This document shows, one piece after another, positions 14,067-26,787 of a stretch of 64,000 nt of DNA. Location of the stretch: assembly GCA_019155185.1 (NCBI GenBank), contig CM032814.1, positions 13,856,047-13,920,046 on the forward strand, given 5' to 3'. The number at the start of each line of letters is the position of its first letter. The first letter of the stretch is position 1. The translations under genes and the position numbers were made by a program. Source of the stretch: Beaufortia kweichowensis. Lineage: Eukaryota > Chordata > Actinopteri > Cypriniformes > Gastromyzontidae. The notes beneath the pieces were generated by a model. The model was given only the letters and a program-made list of their open reading frames with translations, was not told where the DNA came from and ran no database searches.

Positions 14067-14204
14067 CTGGTATCCAGCGTCATCATTACAGGTCATGTAA
14101 CATTTCCCACAGTTGATGCACATCTCCAGATCGATCTGCACTTGCTCCTGGATATTTCGCTCCTGATAGACGCCAATGTGTTGCAGACCTTTTGCTATTA
14201 TAAC
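14067..14204 (-). pseudogene. dpyd: dpyd exon 22 with intact 4Fe-4S motif
   Basis: The frame VIIAKGLQHIGVYQERNIQEQVQ is followed by IDLEMCINCGKCYMTCND, matching the first C-terminal ferredoxin-type cluster motif. All four cysteines of CxxCxxCxxxC are present. The exon ends with AGYQ at a gtgtgt donor. It is about 138 nt against a recalled 141, with one codon lost before IDLEM and one gained after CND. At the 5' boundary the expected AG is absent: the sequence reads ttactcgg immediately before GTTATA. Correct splicing into this exon is therefore doubtful, although the frame inside it is open. Confidence 0.92.
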
Positions 14205-14271
14205 CCGAGTAAACATATAGAGCAGGATGTATTTTAGCAGCTTGAAACTGAAAAGTTAAGTAAACTCATAC

Positions 14272-14387
14272 CTTGACTCTTGGCACAGGTCGACTGGGAG
14301 TGTAAAATCTTGTTCGCTCAACAGAAACCTCGATGTCGCTGTAGTCTCTCAGTCTTATTGCAGGTATGGGCCAAAATTGAGCAGAGA
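14272..14387 (-). pseudogene. dpyd: dpyd exon 21, 31-nt frameshift deletion
   Basis: The exon starts after ttgtttag with SLLNFGPYL, matching human KLPSFGPYL. About 31 nt coding for EQRKKIIAENK are missing. The rest, IRLRDYSD...RTRFYTPSRPVPRVK, matches human IRLKEQN...RNCFIPKRPIPTIK in a different frame and ends at a gtatga donor. Read from its normal start, the exon reaches a TAA directly after the break. It is 116 nt against a recalled 144. It is separated from exon 22 by an intron of only 67 bp. Confidence 0.87.
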
Positions 14388-15711
14388 CTAAACAATGGGG
14401 AACAAGAAAGTAAAAAGTGAAATTTACTAAGAATATATTAAATATATAAAGAAACTGAGAAGGATCTAAATTCACTGTAGCACTATCTCAAAGTGTTTTA
14501 TTTGTTTTGCATTTAAAAGCCATTAATATTCATTGTCCAATGAATAAAAACTTTTAAAGATGGGACTCAATAGTTTATAAAAAATGAGGAAAATTAACCG
14601 TGGTTGTAAAAAAGTAAAAATGCTCGATTAGCATTTGTGTATATCATTAAACAAAAGTAACTATAATAAAATGATGGCCTTGCTGTTTCAATGGTTAAAT
14701 CATGGTGAATTGTTTTTTTTGGAAATGAACAAAAATAACCAAATTTTGTGCCCTTCATACTTTTCTGGAAATTGAAACTATATGTTCTTCAAACAGCCTA
14801 ATATTATTTGCTGATTTTGCTATTATTCTTTAACGTAACCAGTTATATTTTTCATCATATTAGGTTTCTTATCAATTAGATTCAATTTTAGGCTGAGTCA
14901 TGTGTTCTCCTGTAAGATACTCGTGAGATCTGAATGAATGGTGTTCAGGTGGCATCATTAATAAAACAAAGGACAGGAACACAAAGACATTAAAGAGCCA
15001 CACTGTTCTGTTATAAGGGGTGGCGACTCTTTTAAATTAATGAGATCTCTTCTGTCAACACACAGCGGTTTAAAGTTTAATCTGGCCCGGGCTTAACCGC
15101 TTTCATTCCACATGGAGGTGAGACTTCAGGTTTGATGCGTTTTGCGCGTGGCAACGTTTTTCATGTTAAAAGAAAGAAAACTTATTGGCAAGCACGCACA
15201 ATCGATCTAACAGCCACGCTCCCCGAAGCATCTGCGTGCGTTGTCGAAATCACTTGTGCAAAAAAGTAAAATGGAAACTGATGCAGGTCACGCCAAATGA
15301 TTTCTGAAAGATTATTGTCCTTGGTTTACCACTTTTGTATCTTTTGAGGGCCCTGTACTGTAAAATCATGCAATATATTTGCAAAAATATTCATTTGGCA
15401 TTCAGGCTTAAGACGTTAGCGTGGCGATGAACAGGAATTGCTCGCTCGCTGGAAATTGTGGGTGGAAGACGCTTGCCTACATATATTCAGGAGTGGTGTG
15501 TCGAAAGAAAACATGATCTTGGACACTTCACATTTTCTGAAAAAGTTTTAGGATTCAGTTTTCACAGCATCACTCGGCTGAATCTCCAAGACAGTTCTTA
15601 CAAAACAAGAAAAGCAGGTCATTGCAACTTTTCTGGAACATCCTTCGGTCCTTTGCCAGCTATAACTTAAATAGAGATTTTGCTCTGACAAAGAGCAAAT
15701 TATAGCAAATG

Positions 15712-15932
15712 ACATTAAAAATAAAGGTGCTACGAAAGGTTCTTCTTCATGCAATGCCTACTTATAGCTCCCCATTTACTTAAAGGTTCCTTAAAGAACC
15801 TTACTTATTATAGTCTATAGAACGTGTTTCCACACCAGTGACACAGAAAGGTTATTTGGTTCTTTATAAACCATTCAGCCAAAAATGCTTCTTCCATGTC
15901 ATCATGAAGCACCATTACTTTTAAGAGTGTAT
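15712..15932. mobile_element. AAGGTTCTT-type inverted-repeat element
   Basis: Starts AAAAATAAAGGTGC..AAAGGTTCTTC and ends with CTTTTAAGAGTGT. The interior has repeated AAGAACC/GGTTCTT blocks. Confidence 0.65.
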
Positions 15933-17071
15933 TTTAAAGCTGTGCACAACTATACAGATCATATTAGCTAAAACTATTTTAACTTTTAAAACTGATTTAC
16001 GATCAAACACAAGGTTACAGCTTCATGCACCTCAATATAACAGCAGCTGCAAAACTCCAGTGACTGTATACAATAATCTATGCAAATGTGACATTAACCC
16101 CCCTAACGCTTGACAATCAGCATCTCTGCACAGCTCTTTCCTTCCGTTTCCCACAATGCCTTGCAACAAAAGGTAATTTGATGCACGCTTCACAGAGTCA
16201 CCGCATCGCAGCAGGTGCAGAGGGCCGACGGACCCGACAGCGCAGGGGAAGGGGTGTGCATCCCTGTCGTCTGCTTATGTGGAGAAATACCTGTTTGCTG
16301 TGATTTCCCCAGATTATAATACTGGAGACAGTTTGGAACGAAAGAATTCCACACGCTGTTGCCCCTGGATGCAGGAGGGGCATTACGAGCACGTTTGTCT
16401 TGGGCGTGCTGGGGACGAGATCATGGCTGGACGGGCAGCTGTGACAATAGGACATGACATCACACACCAGCAGAGGCATTCAAACTCATTTACACACACA
16501 CACACACGGGATAACACTACAGGGGAAGTCAACACGGCAGTCACAGCAGGATAAAACTGTAGGGAACATGGTGGGTTATCAATATTCATCATAGAAACAA
16601 ATGAAAACTTGCTTCTGTTTTAGAGAAACTTCAATGGTAATGTATTCCTAAAAAGTCAACAGACTGGCTTGTGAGTGACTGAATTCACCAAATATTTACT
16701 CCCAGAAAAAAAGGAAACAGAATGATATTAATTAAAACAAACTTTTTAAGCTTTTTTGTCTGGTGTGTGTGATGTCATCGAGGAGGCGGAACTAGCGGCC
16801 AACTTCCAGAAATAACAAAGTAAACAAATAATGCTATTTAATATGTGTTAATATAATAGCTAAATAATGATTTGCTGGATTAATTTTATGTGTTCAATGT
16901 TTGAAATGTATGTACTGTTACTCGTTCTTAGATTACATTTGTTTATACATAACATGTATAAACATAACATTAAAGTGATCATCTTATGAGTCCATAAATT
17001 GATTTAGATTTAGGTGTTTTAAATATTTACTTATATATATTTTCATATAGAAATGTTTTTTTTATTATAAA

Positions 17072-17252
17072 ATACAGTCTTTAAAATGACGATGCCATAG
17101 AAGAACCAGTTATGGCTAATTGGTTCTATAAAGAACCTTAAGCATCCAGAGATGTTTTTCTTTTACAAAAGGCTCTCTGAAGTGGAAAAAGGTAAGAAAG
17201 ACATGGTTAATTTAAGAACCTGTGACTAAAAGGTTCTTTGGGGAACTAAAAA
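17072..17252. mobile_element. AAGGTTCTT-type element
   Basis: Contains GATGCCATAGAAGAACC, TATAAAGAACC and AAAAGGTTCTTTGGGG, as in the copies at 6.5 and 15.7 kb. Shorter relatives lie at 44,935-45,023 and about 49,130-49,211. Confidence 0.62.
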
Positions 17253-18821
17253 TAGGTGTAAAGTGTATGAACCTGGAGAGAATAGTTTACTCTTATTCTA
17301 CACATAAGCACAGCCCAGAGCAAATAATTATGAAATCTAAAGAAGATTAAATCTTCATTAATGAGTTTGCACGCTAGTTCATATTTTACACAGCGTGTGA
17401 ATGCATCACCAGCCGTTCAGTGCATTTAAATATTTCACATTACTTCATCACATACACAAAATAAAACATTCATTTACTGCCTGACTCCATGTCTGTGCGA
17501 TCGCTGATCAAAAGATGTTAAACTTCAGCTTCTCTAATTTCCACAGGTAAAGCGAGCGTGTGTCAGGACACGGGTTTGAAGGTGAAAAACTCAAAGAGAG
17601 ACAGGTACAAGGCATCTACATGAAAAGAGGATGCGGGTTCAAAGATATTCCAGCAGACATCATCCACTCAGTGGGGCATTTTCAGCCCAACGCTTCCACA
17701 CCAACTATTAAGCCTTATTGCTCTTTACTCTATTAAGAAAAGCGATCAGCTCATGAGTCCAAAATAAAAGCCATAAAGAATTTCATAAACAAGCCTGAAG
17801 CGCAATAATTGTGCGATTTATCCCGACTCAACCGCTGCGGCAGGCTATAATTAAATATGAAAACCTAAATTTATCTCAAGAGTGTTCAGCCCTCATTAAT
17901 TTAAACCCAGGACAGCACTGAGTCTTTTCACAAGACACCATGTTTTATCTTCTCATCTTGATTCTTCCTGACACTCCAGAGCGTTAAAAGCGCACGCGGC
18001 TCTCGGATGCATCGCTGTAAACCGCAGGGAGAGAGATGATGTCCTGAGAGATGTAGAAACCGTAAGACCACGACTCAAAGAGGGGCGACTTTCTCAGGAG
18101 CTCATTAAAACAAAACTTTAGACTTTAAACCCCCCGCATGCCCCGCATCATACTCGCTTTATTTGTTGTGTAATCATTTAGCGGCACGATAAAGTTGCAG
18201 AGTCGTCAAGCTGTGTGTCCTTTAATGAAAAGTACCGGGTGGCATCCACCACCCAATGTGTTTGTGTTGTTGTGTCTTCTGCTATTATACACGCTACTAA
18301 TTGGAAGCATTGGTTTAGTCTAATACGCACACACATGAGGCTTTTTTCACCGCTTGTACGGTTTCACTAAATTTGTAAGCAACAGAACAAATCAGTCCAG
18401 TACAGAAACATTCAGTGACAGTCCGTCTGCATGAGTTACAGAAGAACTGTTCATTTAACACAAAAATTACATTGAATATCACATTAAAAATAAGGGTATT
18501 TATTAGTCAATTCTTAAATAAGGTATTTTTCTATAATTTGAGAAATTAGGCAAAATGGATTGCTATAGGCCTGTGATGTAGGCTTCTGTTCAATAACATG
18601 AAAATAAAACAATATATATTTTATGTCTACATAACAATTTGCTCATCGGCCACAACAAAGTACCTGTAATTATTTCAGTTGGGGGCTTTTGTGAACACAT
18701 ACTGATGTATGCAATAAATTATGATGATTTTGATTGATCAAGTGTCATGTCATGTAATTAATCTTAATAAAAATACTGATTCACAGCACTAATTTAACAA
18801 GGAAAAATTTATCTGAAGGCC

Positions 18822-19077
18822 TAAAAGGGATAGTTCACCCAAAAATAAAACCTTTCATACACATACAAAACCTGTATGTGACTCTTTCTTCTGTGGAACA
18901 CAAAAGAAGACATTTTGGGAAAAGTCTCCAGTGTTCATACAGTAAAAGTAAATGTTGTTTAGTTAGCGACGTTCTTCAAAATATCTTCTTTTGTGATCTG
19001 CAGAGGAAAGAAACATCATATAGAATGACATTAAATGACAGAAAAATGATTATTTTATGGGTGAACTATCTCTTTAA
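18822..19077. mobile_element. cyprinid foldback (MITE-like) element
   Basis: Starts AAAAGGGATAGTTCACCC and ends with the inverse GGGTGAACTATCTCTTT. Internal AACACAAAAGAAGA and TCTTCAAAATATCTTCTTTTGTG also mirror each other. It is a nearly complete, non-coding copy. Confidence 0.85.
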
Positions 19078-19645
19078 CAATTTTCACACTAAAGCTCCAA
19101 TGAAACAATTACTCTGCAAGTCATGAGGTAAAAAGCACACTAATGCCCATCACTCAAACCAATTACTTATAACACATAATTCACTTCATCTTGGTCATAT
19201 GCAAAAATACCACTGAAGAAAATGTAATGTGCAATACATTCGAAACATCTCTGCAGACATCATTTAATGCCTGACCCCCTGTGTGAAGCCCATCACACTT
19301 CTGAACCACATGAGCGCTGTATCCTGCGCTGTGATTGGCCGGTGTCTCGTGGGTCAGATTTTATAGAGGGCTAATGAAAGACCCCATCGAGCCGGCGTAC
19401 AAACGCACGGCAATAACAGTACATCTTCACTCCGGCCAAGCAAACAGGACATCGGCCGACTGAGTCTCGTCATATTTAATGTGCAATAAAGCTGTGGTCT
19501 GAACTTGACAGGCCTGCTCACTTATCGTATACGCCAGTGTCTGGACTAAAAGATGCTATTCAGATTGGCCTGTATTCCTCACACTGTTATATGAATATAT
19601 AAATGAATATATTCTGCTAAATGAATAAATGTAAATGAATATGTT

Positions 19646-19658
19646 CAATGCTGATTTT
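19646..19658. repeat. target-site duplication, left copy
   Basis: CAATGCTGATTTT lies directly against the GGAT tail of the element and is repeated exactly at 22,941-22,953. Confidence 0.92.
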
Positions 19659-20151
19659 CCATCCATCCATCCATTATCCTCCGCTTATCCGGGACCGGGT
19701 CGCGGGGGCAGCAGTCTAAGCAGGGACGCCCAGACTTCCCTCTCCCAGACACTTCCTCCAACTCCTCCGGGGAACTCCCCGAGATGTTCCCAGGCCAGCC
19801 GAGAGACATAGTCCCTCCAGCGTGTTCTGGGTCTTCCCTGGGCTCCTCCCGGTGGGACATGCCGGAACACCTCCCTTGCCCAGGAGGCATCCCAAACAGA
19901 TGCCCAAGCCACCTCAGCTGGCCTCTCGATGTGGGAGGAGCAGCGGATCTACTCCAGCTCCCCCGAGTGACCGAGCTCCTCACCCTATCTCTAAGGGAGC
20001 TAACCAACCACCGGGCGGAGGAAACTCATTTCGCCGCTTGTATCCTGATTCACTCTTTCGGTCATGACCCAAAGCTCATGACCATAGGTGTGAGTAGGAA
20101 CGTAGATCGACTGTAAATCGAGAGCTTCGCCTTTGTGGCTCAGCTCCTTCT

Positions 20152-21647
20152 TCACCACGACAGACCGGGTACATCGACCGCATTACTGCAGAAGCTGCAC
20201 CGATCCGGCCTGTCGATCTCTCGCTCCATCCTTCCCTCACTCGTGAACAAGACCCCAAGATACTTAAACTCCTCCACCTGTGGCAGGAGCTCCCCACCGA
20301 CCTGGAGGGGACAAGCCACCTTTTTCCGGCTGAGGACCATGGCCTCAGATTTGAGGTGCTGATTCTCATCCCAGCGCTTCACACACTCAGCTGCAAACCG
20401 CCCCAGTGCCCGCTGTAGGTCATGGCCTGATGAAGCCAACAGGACAACATCATCCGCAGAAAAGCAGAGATGAGATCCTGTGGTCACCAAACCGACCCCC
20501 TCCGTCCCTTCTAGAAATCCTGTCCATGAAGATAGTGAACAGGACCGGTGACAAGGGCAGCCCTGCCGGAGTCCAACACGCACTGGGAACGAGTCTGACT
20601 TACTGCTGGCAATGCTAACCATGCTTCCTGCTCGGTCATACAGGGACCGGACAGCCTCTAGCAAAGGGCCTCGACCCCATATTCCCAGAGCACCCCCACA
20701 GAACACCATGAGGGACACGGTCGATCGCCTTCTCCAGATCCACAAACACATGTGGACTGGTTGAGCAAACTCCCATGAACCCTCCAGTATCCTAAAGAGG
20801 GTATAGAGAGTTGATCCAGTGTTCCACGACCAGGACGGAAGCCGCATTGTTCCTCCTGTATCCGAGGTTCAACTATCGGACGAATTCTCCTCTCCAGTAC
20901 CCTGGCATAGACTTTCCCGGGGAGACTGAGGAGTGTGATCCCCCTATAGTTGGAACACACCCTCCGGTCCCCCTTCTTATAGAGGGGGACCACCACCCCG
21001 GTCTGCCAGTCCAGAGGCACTGTCCCCGACCTCCACGCGATGTTGCAGAGACGTGTCAGCCAAGACAGCCCCACTTCATCCAGAGACTTGAGGTACTCAG
21101 GGCGGATCTCGTCCACCCCCGGAGCCTTGCCACCAGGGAGCTTCTCAACTACCTCGGCGACTTCAGCCCGGGTGATGTCCGAGCCCATCCCTTCGTCCCC
21201 CAGCCTCTGCCTCCTCGGTGGAGGCGTGTTGGCAGGGTTGAGGAGATCCTCGAAGTATTCCTTCCACCGCCCGACAATATCCCCAGTTGAGGTCAGCAGA
21301 GCCCCACCTCCACTATATACAGTGTTGGTAGGGCACCGCTTTCCCCTCCGGAGGCGCCGGACAGTTTGCCAGAACCTCTTCGAGGCCGACCGATAATCTT
21401 TCTCCAAGTCCTCACCGAACTCTTCCCAGGCCCGAGTTTTTGCCTCCACAACCACCCGTGCCGCAGTCCGCTTGGCCTGTCGGTACCCATCAGCTGCCTC
21501 AGGAGTCCCACAAGCCAACCAAGCTCGATAGTACTCCTTCTTCAGCTTGACAGCATCCCTTACTTCCGTGTCCACCACCGGTTTCGGGTTGCCGCCACGA
21601 CAGGCACCAGAGACCCACGGCCACAACTCCAACGGCCGCTTTGACAA
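20152..21647 (-). pseudogene. broken reverse transcriptase of the Rex3-like element
   Basis: One open frame (20,658-21,647) covers the region upstream of the RT and its first motifs, ending around CGFRPGRGTLDQ. The protein then continues in another frame (20,152 to about 20,830), with FAQPVHMC, VRVGLRQGC and the catalytic-type motif SADDVVLLAS. At least one shift falls near 20,810-20,830, and further shifts sit in the DLEKAFDRVP-type and RQGCPLSP-type regions, where expected residues fall in other frames. The motif before ADD reads LCFS. RT would copy the element's RNA at the target site; this copy is not translatable as one protein. Confidence 0.85.
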
Positions 21648-21708
21648 TAGAGGCGGAGAACATATAGTCCACTCGGACTCAATGTCCCCAACCTCCCTCG
21701 GGATCTGT

Positions 21709-22782
21709 TCAAAGCTCTGCCGGAGGTGGGAGTTGAAGACCCTCTGACAGGGGCTCTGCCAAACGTTCCCAACAGACCCTCACAGAACGCTTGGGCCTGC
21801 CGAAGTCTGTCCAGCTTCCTCCCGGCCAGCGGATCCAACTCACCACCAGGTAGTGATCAGTTGACAGCTCAGCCCTCTCTTCACCCGAGTGTCCAAGACA
21901 TATGGCCGGAGGCCAGATGAAACAACCACAAAGTCGATCATCACTCTCCTCTAGGGTGCTCTGTTGCCACGTGTGCTGATGAGCACCCTTATGCTCGAAC
22001 ATGGTGTTCGTTATGGACAAGCCGTGATCAGCACAGAAGTCCAACAACAGAACACCACTCGGGTTCAGGTCAGGGGACCGCTCCTCCCAATCACGCCTCT
22101 CCAGGTGTCACCGCTGCCCACGCGGCGCTGCTTGAAATCCCCAGCAAAATGACGGAGTCCCCAGACTGAGCGCTTTCCAGCACCCCTCCCAGAGACTCCA
22201 AGAAGGTCGGGTATTCTGTACTGCCATTCGGCCCATAAGCACAAATGACAGTAAGAGACCTATCCCCACCCGGCGCAGGGAAACGACCTCTCATTCACGG
22301 GGTAAACTCCAACACATGGCAGCTAAGCTGGGGGCTATAAGCAAACTCCCACGCCTCACCTCATCACGCTGACCAACTAACCCAGAGTAGTGGAGAGTCC
22401 AACCTCTTTCGAGGAGTTGGGTTCCACGTGGAGGTGAGAATCTAGTCGGTACCTCTCTACCTCCCCGCACTAGTTCAGGCTCCTTTCCCCAGCCAGGTGA
22501 CATTCCATGTCCCTAGAGTTAGGTTCTGTGTCCTAGGATTGGGTCGCCGAGGTCCCTGCCTTCTGACCGCCACCCAAACCACAATGCACCGCCCCTACGG
22601 TCCCTCCTGCAGGTGGTGAGCCCACGGGAGGTCGGCCCCACGCCACTCCCTTCGGGCTGAGCCTCGCCAGGTCCCATGGGGTAAGACCCGCCACCATCAG
22701 ATACAGCCCCAACCCCAGGCCTGGCTCCAGGGTGGGGCCCCGCTGCCATAACGCCACGCTTTTTTGTTTTGGCCATTCTCAT
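21709..22782 (-). pseudogene. broken endonuclease and N-terminal region of the Rex3-like element
   Basis: Pieces of an AP-type endonuclease lie in several frames. At 22,091-22,294 are SLTVICAYGPNG and SVILLG, with the following Asp-Phe-Asn motif shifted out of frame. At 21,709-22,047 are GLSITNT and ELSTDHYLVVS, holding the catalytic His block. Farther 5', 22,519-22,782 is open with MAKTKKRG at its start and is Gly/Pro-rich. The endonuclease would nick target DNA to prime reverse transcription. At least three frame changes separate these pieces. Confidence 0.78.
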
Positions 22783-22940
22783 AAAGGGGTGGACCGCTCT
22801 TTGTCTGGCTTGTCACCTAGGGACCTGTTTGCCTTGGGAGATCCTTACCAGGGCATATAGCCCCTGACAACATAGCTCCTAGGATCATTCAAGCACTTCA
22901 AAGCCCCTCCACCACAGTAAGGTGGCGGTCCCAGGAGGGG

Positions 22941-22953
22941 CAATGCTGATTTT
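22941..22953. repeat. target-site duplication, right copy
   Basis: CAATGCTGATTTT lies directly against the 5' end of the element and matches 19,646-19,658. The perfect match indicates fairly recent insertion. Confidence 0.92.
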
Positions 22954-23811
22954 GTCAAATGAAATTTTCTTTCTTTAATTGAAATATTTTTTTATATCCC
23001 TAATAACACTGCGCTCCATTGGACATCATCTGAGTACCTCTATTTCAAGTGGTTTCTAAAGGTGAAAATATAATTTTCTTTATAGATAAATCCTAATATC
23101 ACCTTTTAAAATAAAACTTACTGATAAAAACGACACGAGAACCACACTACCCATAATCCTGCCGCAGCGAGACGGACACAAACCAGAGAAGCAGCCGTTA
23201 CCACGGAAACAGAAACTGTGGTAAAAGAGCTGAGCAGTGATGCCCGCTTCTCTTCCTGACACTCTAAAACTTAATTTACTGATACTGTACACACAAATGT
23301 ATTCTTCACAATCAATGACTTCTATCTAGTTGTATAATGTGTCAATTTTTATTCTAATGCATCATTTGTAATTTTACATGAAAGATTTTACGCCCAATTG
23401 TTCCACTTTTATCCTTAAAATCAAAGTTTGTAATGACCAACCCTTAGAACTGATTGAATTATAACCCCCTATTAATCTTTACGCAGCAATCGAATTGAAA
23501 AATATTCATGTTAAAATTTAACCAGAAGCAAACCACTGAAAGAGTTGCCGGTCACTCGTGTGCCGTATTGTTTAATGAATTTGTCGTGATAAAATAAGAC
23601 AATGTGGGCAGGTAATTGACATCATCTTGAAATGCAGGGTATGTGGTTGTATTTCTCGAGAGTTGTGTCAGCCAGAAAGAGGCTATAGACTGATATTACC
23701 TGTCAGCTGGCTTTTAGACAACCCCTCCTGAAGCCCCGAGTCGAGCCTTTGATTGACAGCTCACCTGTGGCAGAGTTCCATGTGAACAGCGGCTCAAATG
23801 CGCTTTATATA

Positions 23812-23833
23812 AAGAGAGAGAGAGAGAGAGAGA
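23812..23833. repeat. (GA)11 microsatellite
   Basis: A short perfect GA run. Confidence 0.95.
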
Positions 23834-24540
23834 AAACAGAAGACAGAAGAGATTGGAAAGTTGATGGAAGACAGGAAGTGGTGTTAGAAAATTAGTTTGC
23901 CACAAAAACAGAACTTCCTAGAAGCCAGACATTCACTTCTGTCCTCTGTAGGGGACCAGAGATGTGTTGAGTCTTGAAAGACCGTTTTAGGGTCAGTGGA
24001 TATGTTTAGTTTTTTATCATTATGTAAATAAAAAACGAATTTAATTAATTACTTTTTATAAATCTACTTTTTTAAAATGTTTATTCCACCACTATACACA
24101 TTATTTTTAATCATCATATCATATACTGCAAAATGCAAAAAATGAGAATGGTAGACACGAGTTTAACATATAAACTCCACAGCCTTTAGATCTGTCTGTT
24201 TCTCCATCTCTGTATTCATCTTTTTGTCACGCACAGAGAAACACTAAACGTGTAACTGAAAGCTTCTTTACAGAAGACATACTGTAGAATAAAATATGAA
24301 TAAAATGTAAAAGACTGCTAGTTGATAAATGTTTAAGCAGTCAGACAGTCAGACAGCGAGTGGTTCTCTCAAGGGATATATGCCACACGATGACTCTGTG
24401 ATGTCATGTGCCTTTGAGTTTTTCCTGCTATTTCGCAAACGCAACGATTAGACAGACTGATGAATTTACTAAAAATGAATTATAGCGATGTTCAATTCAT
24501 GATGAATCAACTGAATCTTTTCAATGAATCCTCAAATCTG

Positions 24541-24730
24541 TTTAACCTGTTAAGTGTCACCGTTCCTCATGACAAACTATATATTAAAGGAAAGGTCTAA
24601 GACTCAAGAATAAATATTTGACAAATTCTCATAACAATAAACTCAAAAAAAATGTTAATGATATTTTTTTAAATACCTAAAATAAAAGAATTAATAATAT
24701 TTAAAAAATTATGTACAAATGTAAAAAACA
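24541..24730 (+). repeat. unnamed interspersed repeat, copy 2
   Basis: AACCTGTTAAGTGTCACCG, GACAAACTATATATTAAAG, GAAAGGTCTAAGACTCAAG, AATAAATATTTGACAAATTC, then ATAACAATAAACTC. Confidence 0.75.
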
Positions 24731-26787
24731 GTTCTCGGGTTAAAACACAATCCGCCTCTTTTCAATACATCTGAGAAGGCTGATGCTACGAAACGTTAAC
24801 AAATAAAATGCACTGGAAATGTGTTTATGACTTCATCGTAAACATAATTGTTTTAATAAAGAAATTGTGAGTGTTTATCATGCAAAGCTTTTATAAGCTG
24901 AATCATGGCTGCCAGAAACCTGGGACATATGAAATTATTAATCAAACCTTACTAATAAAAGACTCTTTTTCTTAGAAAAATGTAATAAAAAGCAATATGT
25001 ACTTACATATTATTGGAATATGGCAGATAATGCTGGTATGCCCAAGACCATATAATGAAAAAAACTCATTTTAAAGTGGACTGTGAGTGTTTAGTAAATA
25101 AGAGACAGCTTAAAAATGCCACACGCAGAACTAAAGCAACTGTTTAGTAAATTTGGCCCTAAAGCCGTTTCTTGTTTGTTCATCTATTGGTCATGTGGTT
25201 GTTTCAGACCGTGGGGGTATTAACAGTTGTAAACAGCCGTCTGGGAGCCTGGCAGGACTATAGCGGTAATGAAGCCTTCAGTAAGGTTGTCTTGCCTCAC
25301 ACTGTCAGTGGCCAACAAAACGGCCCGGTCAGGGAATAAATGAAGCAGATGTGTGTGTCTTTTAAAGCTTGTCTTTTATAAACCAGATGCACAGAAGATG
25401 TTGAATAGAAAGCACGCTGACTAACAGATACACTACATCAACATTGGTTTATGGGTGATTTTACATTTCTTTTTGTGGGTTTTATATACTCGGAAACATT
25501 TTTCACAAACCTGGAAAAAAGCATTTTTAGCATGGCCTTGATCAACCTTCAAGTAGTCTATAAAGAAGATGTTGAATATGCCAGAACTTATCTGGCAGTG
25601 AATTAACTTAAAAGAAAAAGACATAACATAGGTCCTGGAAGATGATTAGTCAGTAAAGCATGATGATATATATATTTCATATAATATATCTGCCAGCAAT
25701 GATGTCACTGTCATATTTGCATACAAAACAGCCATTGTGACGTTTCTACATGACACGCCACGTCTGTCAGTGCCGCCACTGCGACGACAATTCTGCCAAT
25801 AATGTCGACATGGTAATGAGTTACATTTATCAGCGCCTGCTTCTCTTTCTTTTTATTCCTTCATTCTCAGAGCCTCATTTGGCATTAGCATTTAAACTAT
25901 TGCGCTGAGCCGCGGCGGAGCCGTCCTGCCTTCAGAAGCCACGGCTAGAAAACACTTGGCGGGCTTCAAAGCCGTTCCCTCGGCTGGTGTATTAGCAGAA
26001 AAGCTGTGATCTGATAAAGGCGGTTAATTCTGCGCTTTGAAAAGAGTTTACTGAAGTTTTGCTCATTTACATGTCGCCTAATATTCCCAGTGCACAAATA
26101 ATAAGGGAGATTACTGAGGACTGAACACAGACGTGAAGTGCAAACCATTAAACGTGCGAACAGCTGCCTTTGTCCAATCTCATTTTTCCTTTTCGATGTT
26201 ATTTTGTTGCTACTGTTATGTAAATTCTGCATGCAAGGAATAAAAGTTGAGGCATAAAAGTAAACCAATTATTTTCTCCTGGAGTCAAAGCTCTTTTGTG
26301 CTTCAAACTCCGAAAATGCGATCCAGCTGCAAGCTCTCCGACCGCTCCGGCACTCGCGGTTCTTTTCGGCTTTCATTAGCGGCGTACTTATTAATGGGCG
26401 TACTTTGACCTTACATGGGTTAAGACTGCTTATTTGGCTTCCCTTTACCTGTAGAAATCATAAAACGGAAGCATAAAAACGAAGCAAAGAGCTCTAAAAC
26501 GTTCTGTCACCTCTCAGATTGTAGCTCTGCGGATGCCGAAGTGCGAGCGAGCACTTTGTGTATGGGACTGCGCTGTTATTACGTGGATTTTTACGAACTA
26601 ACAACAAAGTAAATGGATGGAAGTCCACAGGTTTAACGCTAATGCTGCATTAATGAGCACTTGTTCAAAAAGCTGTGGAATAATGGGAATTACATTTAGC
26701 TTCTTAATGGCATGTCGGAGACCCGTAATAAAGAAAATAATGGAGGGAGCTGTAAAGGGGGCTGTAAACAGGTGTGAATCATCTCAC

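Larger units (their letters stand above)
19659..22940 (-). mobile_element. full-length RTE-clade (Rex3-like) non-LTR retrotransposon
   Basis: A 3.28-kb element on the minus strand, flanked by a 13-bp direct repeat. It ends in tandem GGAT/GATG units at its 3' end (19,659-19,676), the tail type described for fish Rex3. Inside are an AP-endonuclease-like region (VICAYGPNG, then STDHYLVVS) and a reverse transcriptase with APGVDEIRPEYLK, VVPLYKKGDR and NYRGITLL, typical of the RTE clade. Frames are broken in several places, so this copy cannot move by itself. Length and both target-site copies show it is not 5'-truncated, which is unusual for LINEs. The Rex3 name is from remembered family features; RTE clade is firmer. 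Confidence 0.88.
14388..26787. other. dpyd intron 20, hosts the Rex3-like insertion
   Basis: This 12.4-kb interval between exons 21 and 20 holds the full-length RTE-type element, a foldback element at 18,822-19,077, AAGGTTCTT-type repeats at 15,712-15,932 and 17,072-17,252, one copy of the unnamed repeat at 24,541, a short GA tract at 23,812-23,833 and a CA tract at 16,491-16,507. GC-richer, non-repetitive blocks at about 17,340-18,300 and 25,720-26,620 match nothing I recognise. No nested gene was found. Confidence 0.6.

Noticed and set aside
20811..21290. Plus-strand open frames across the retrotransposon
   Set aside because: They are antisense to the reverse transcriptase, whose motifs are clear on the minus strand.
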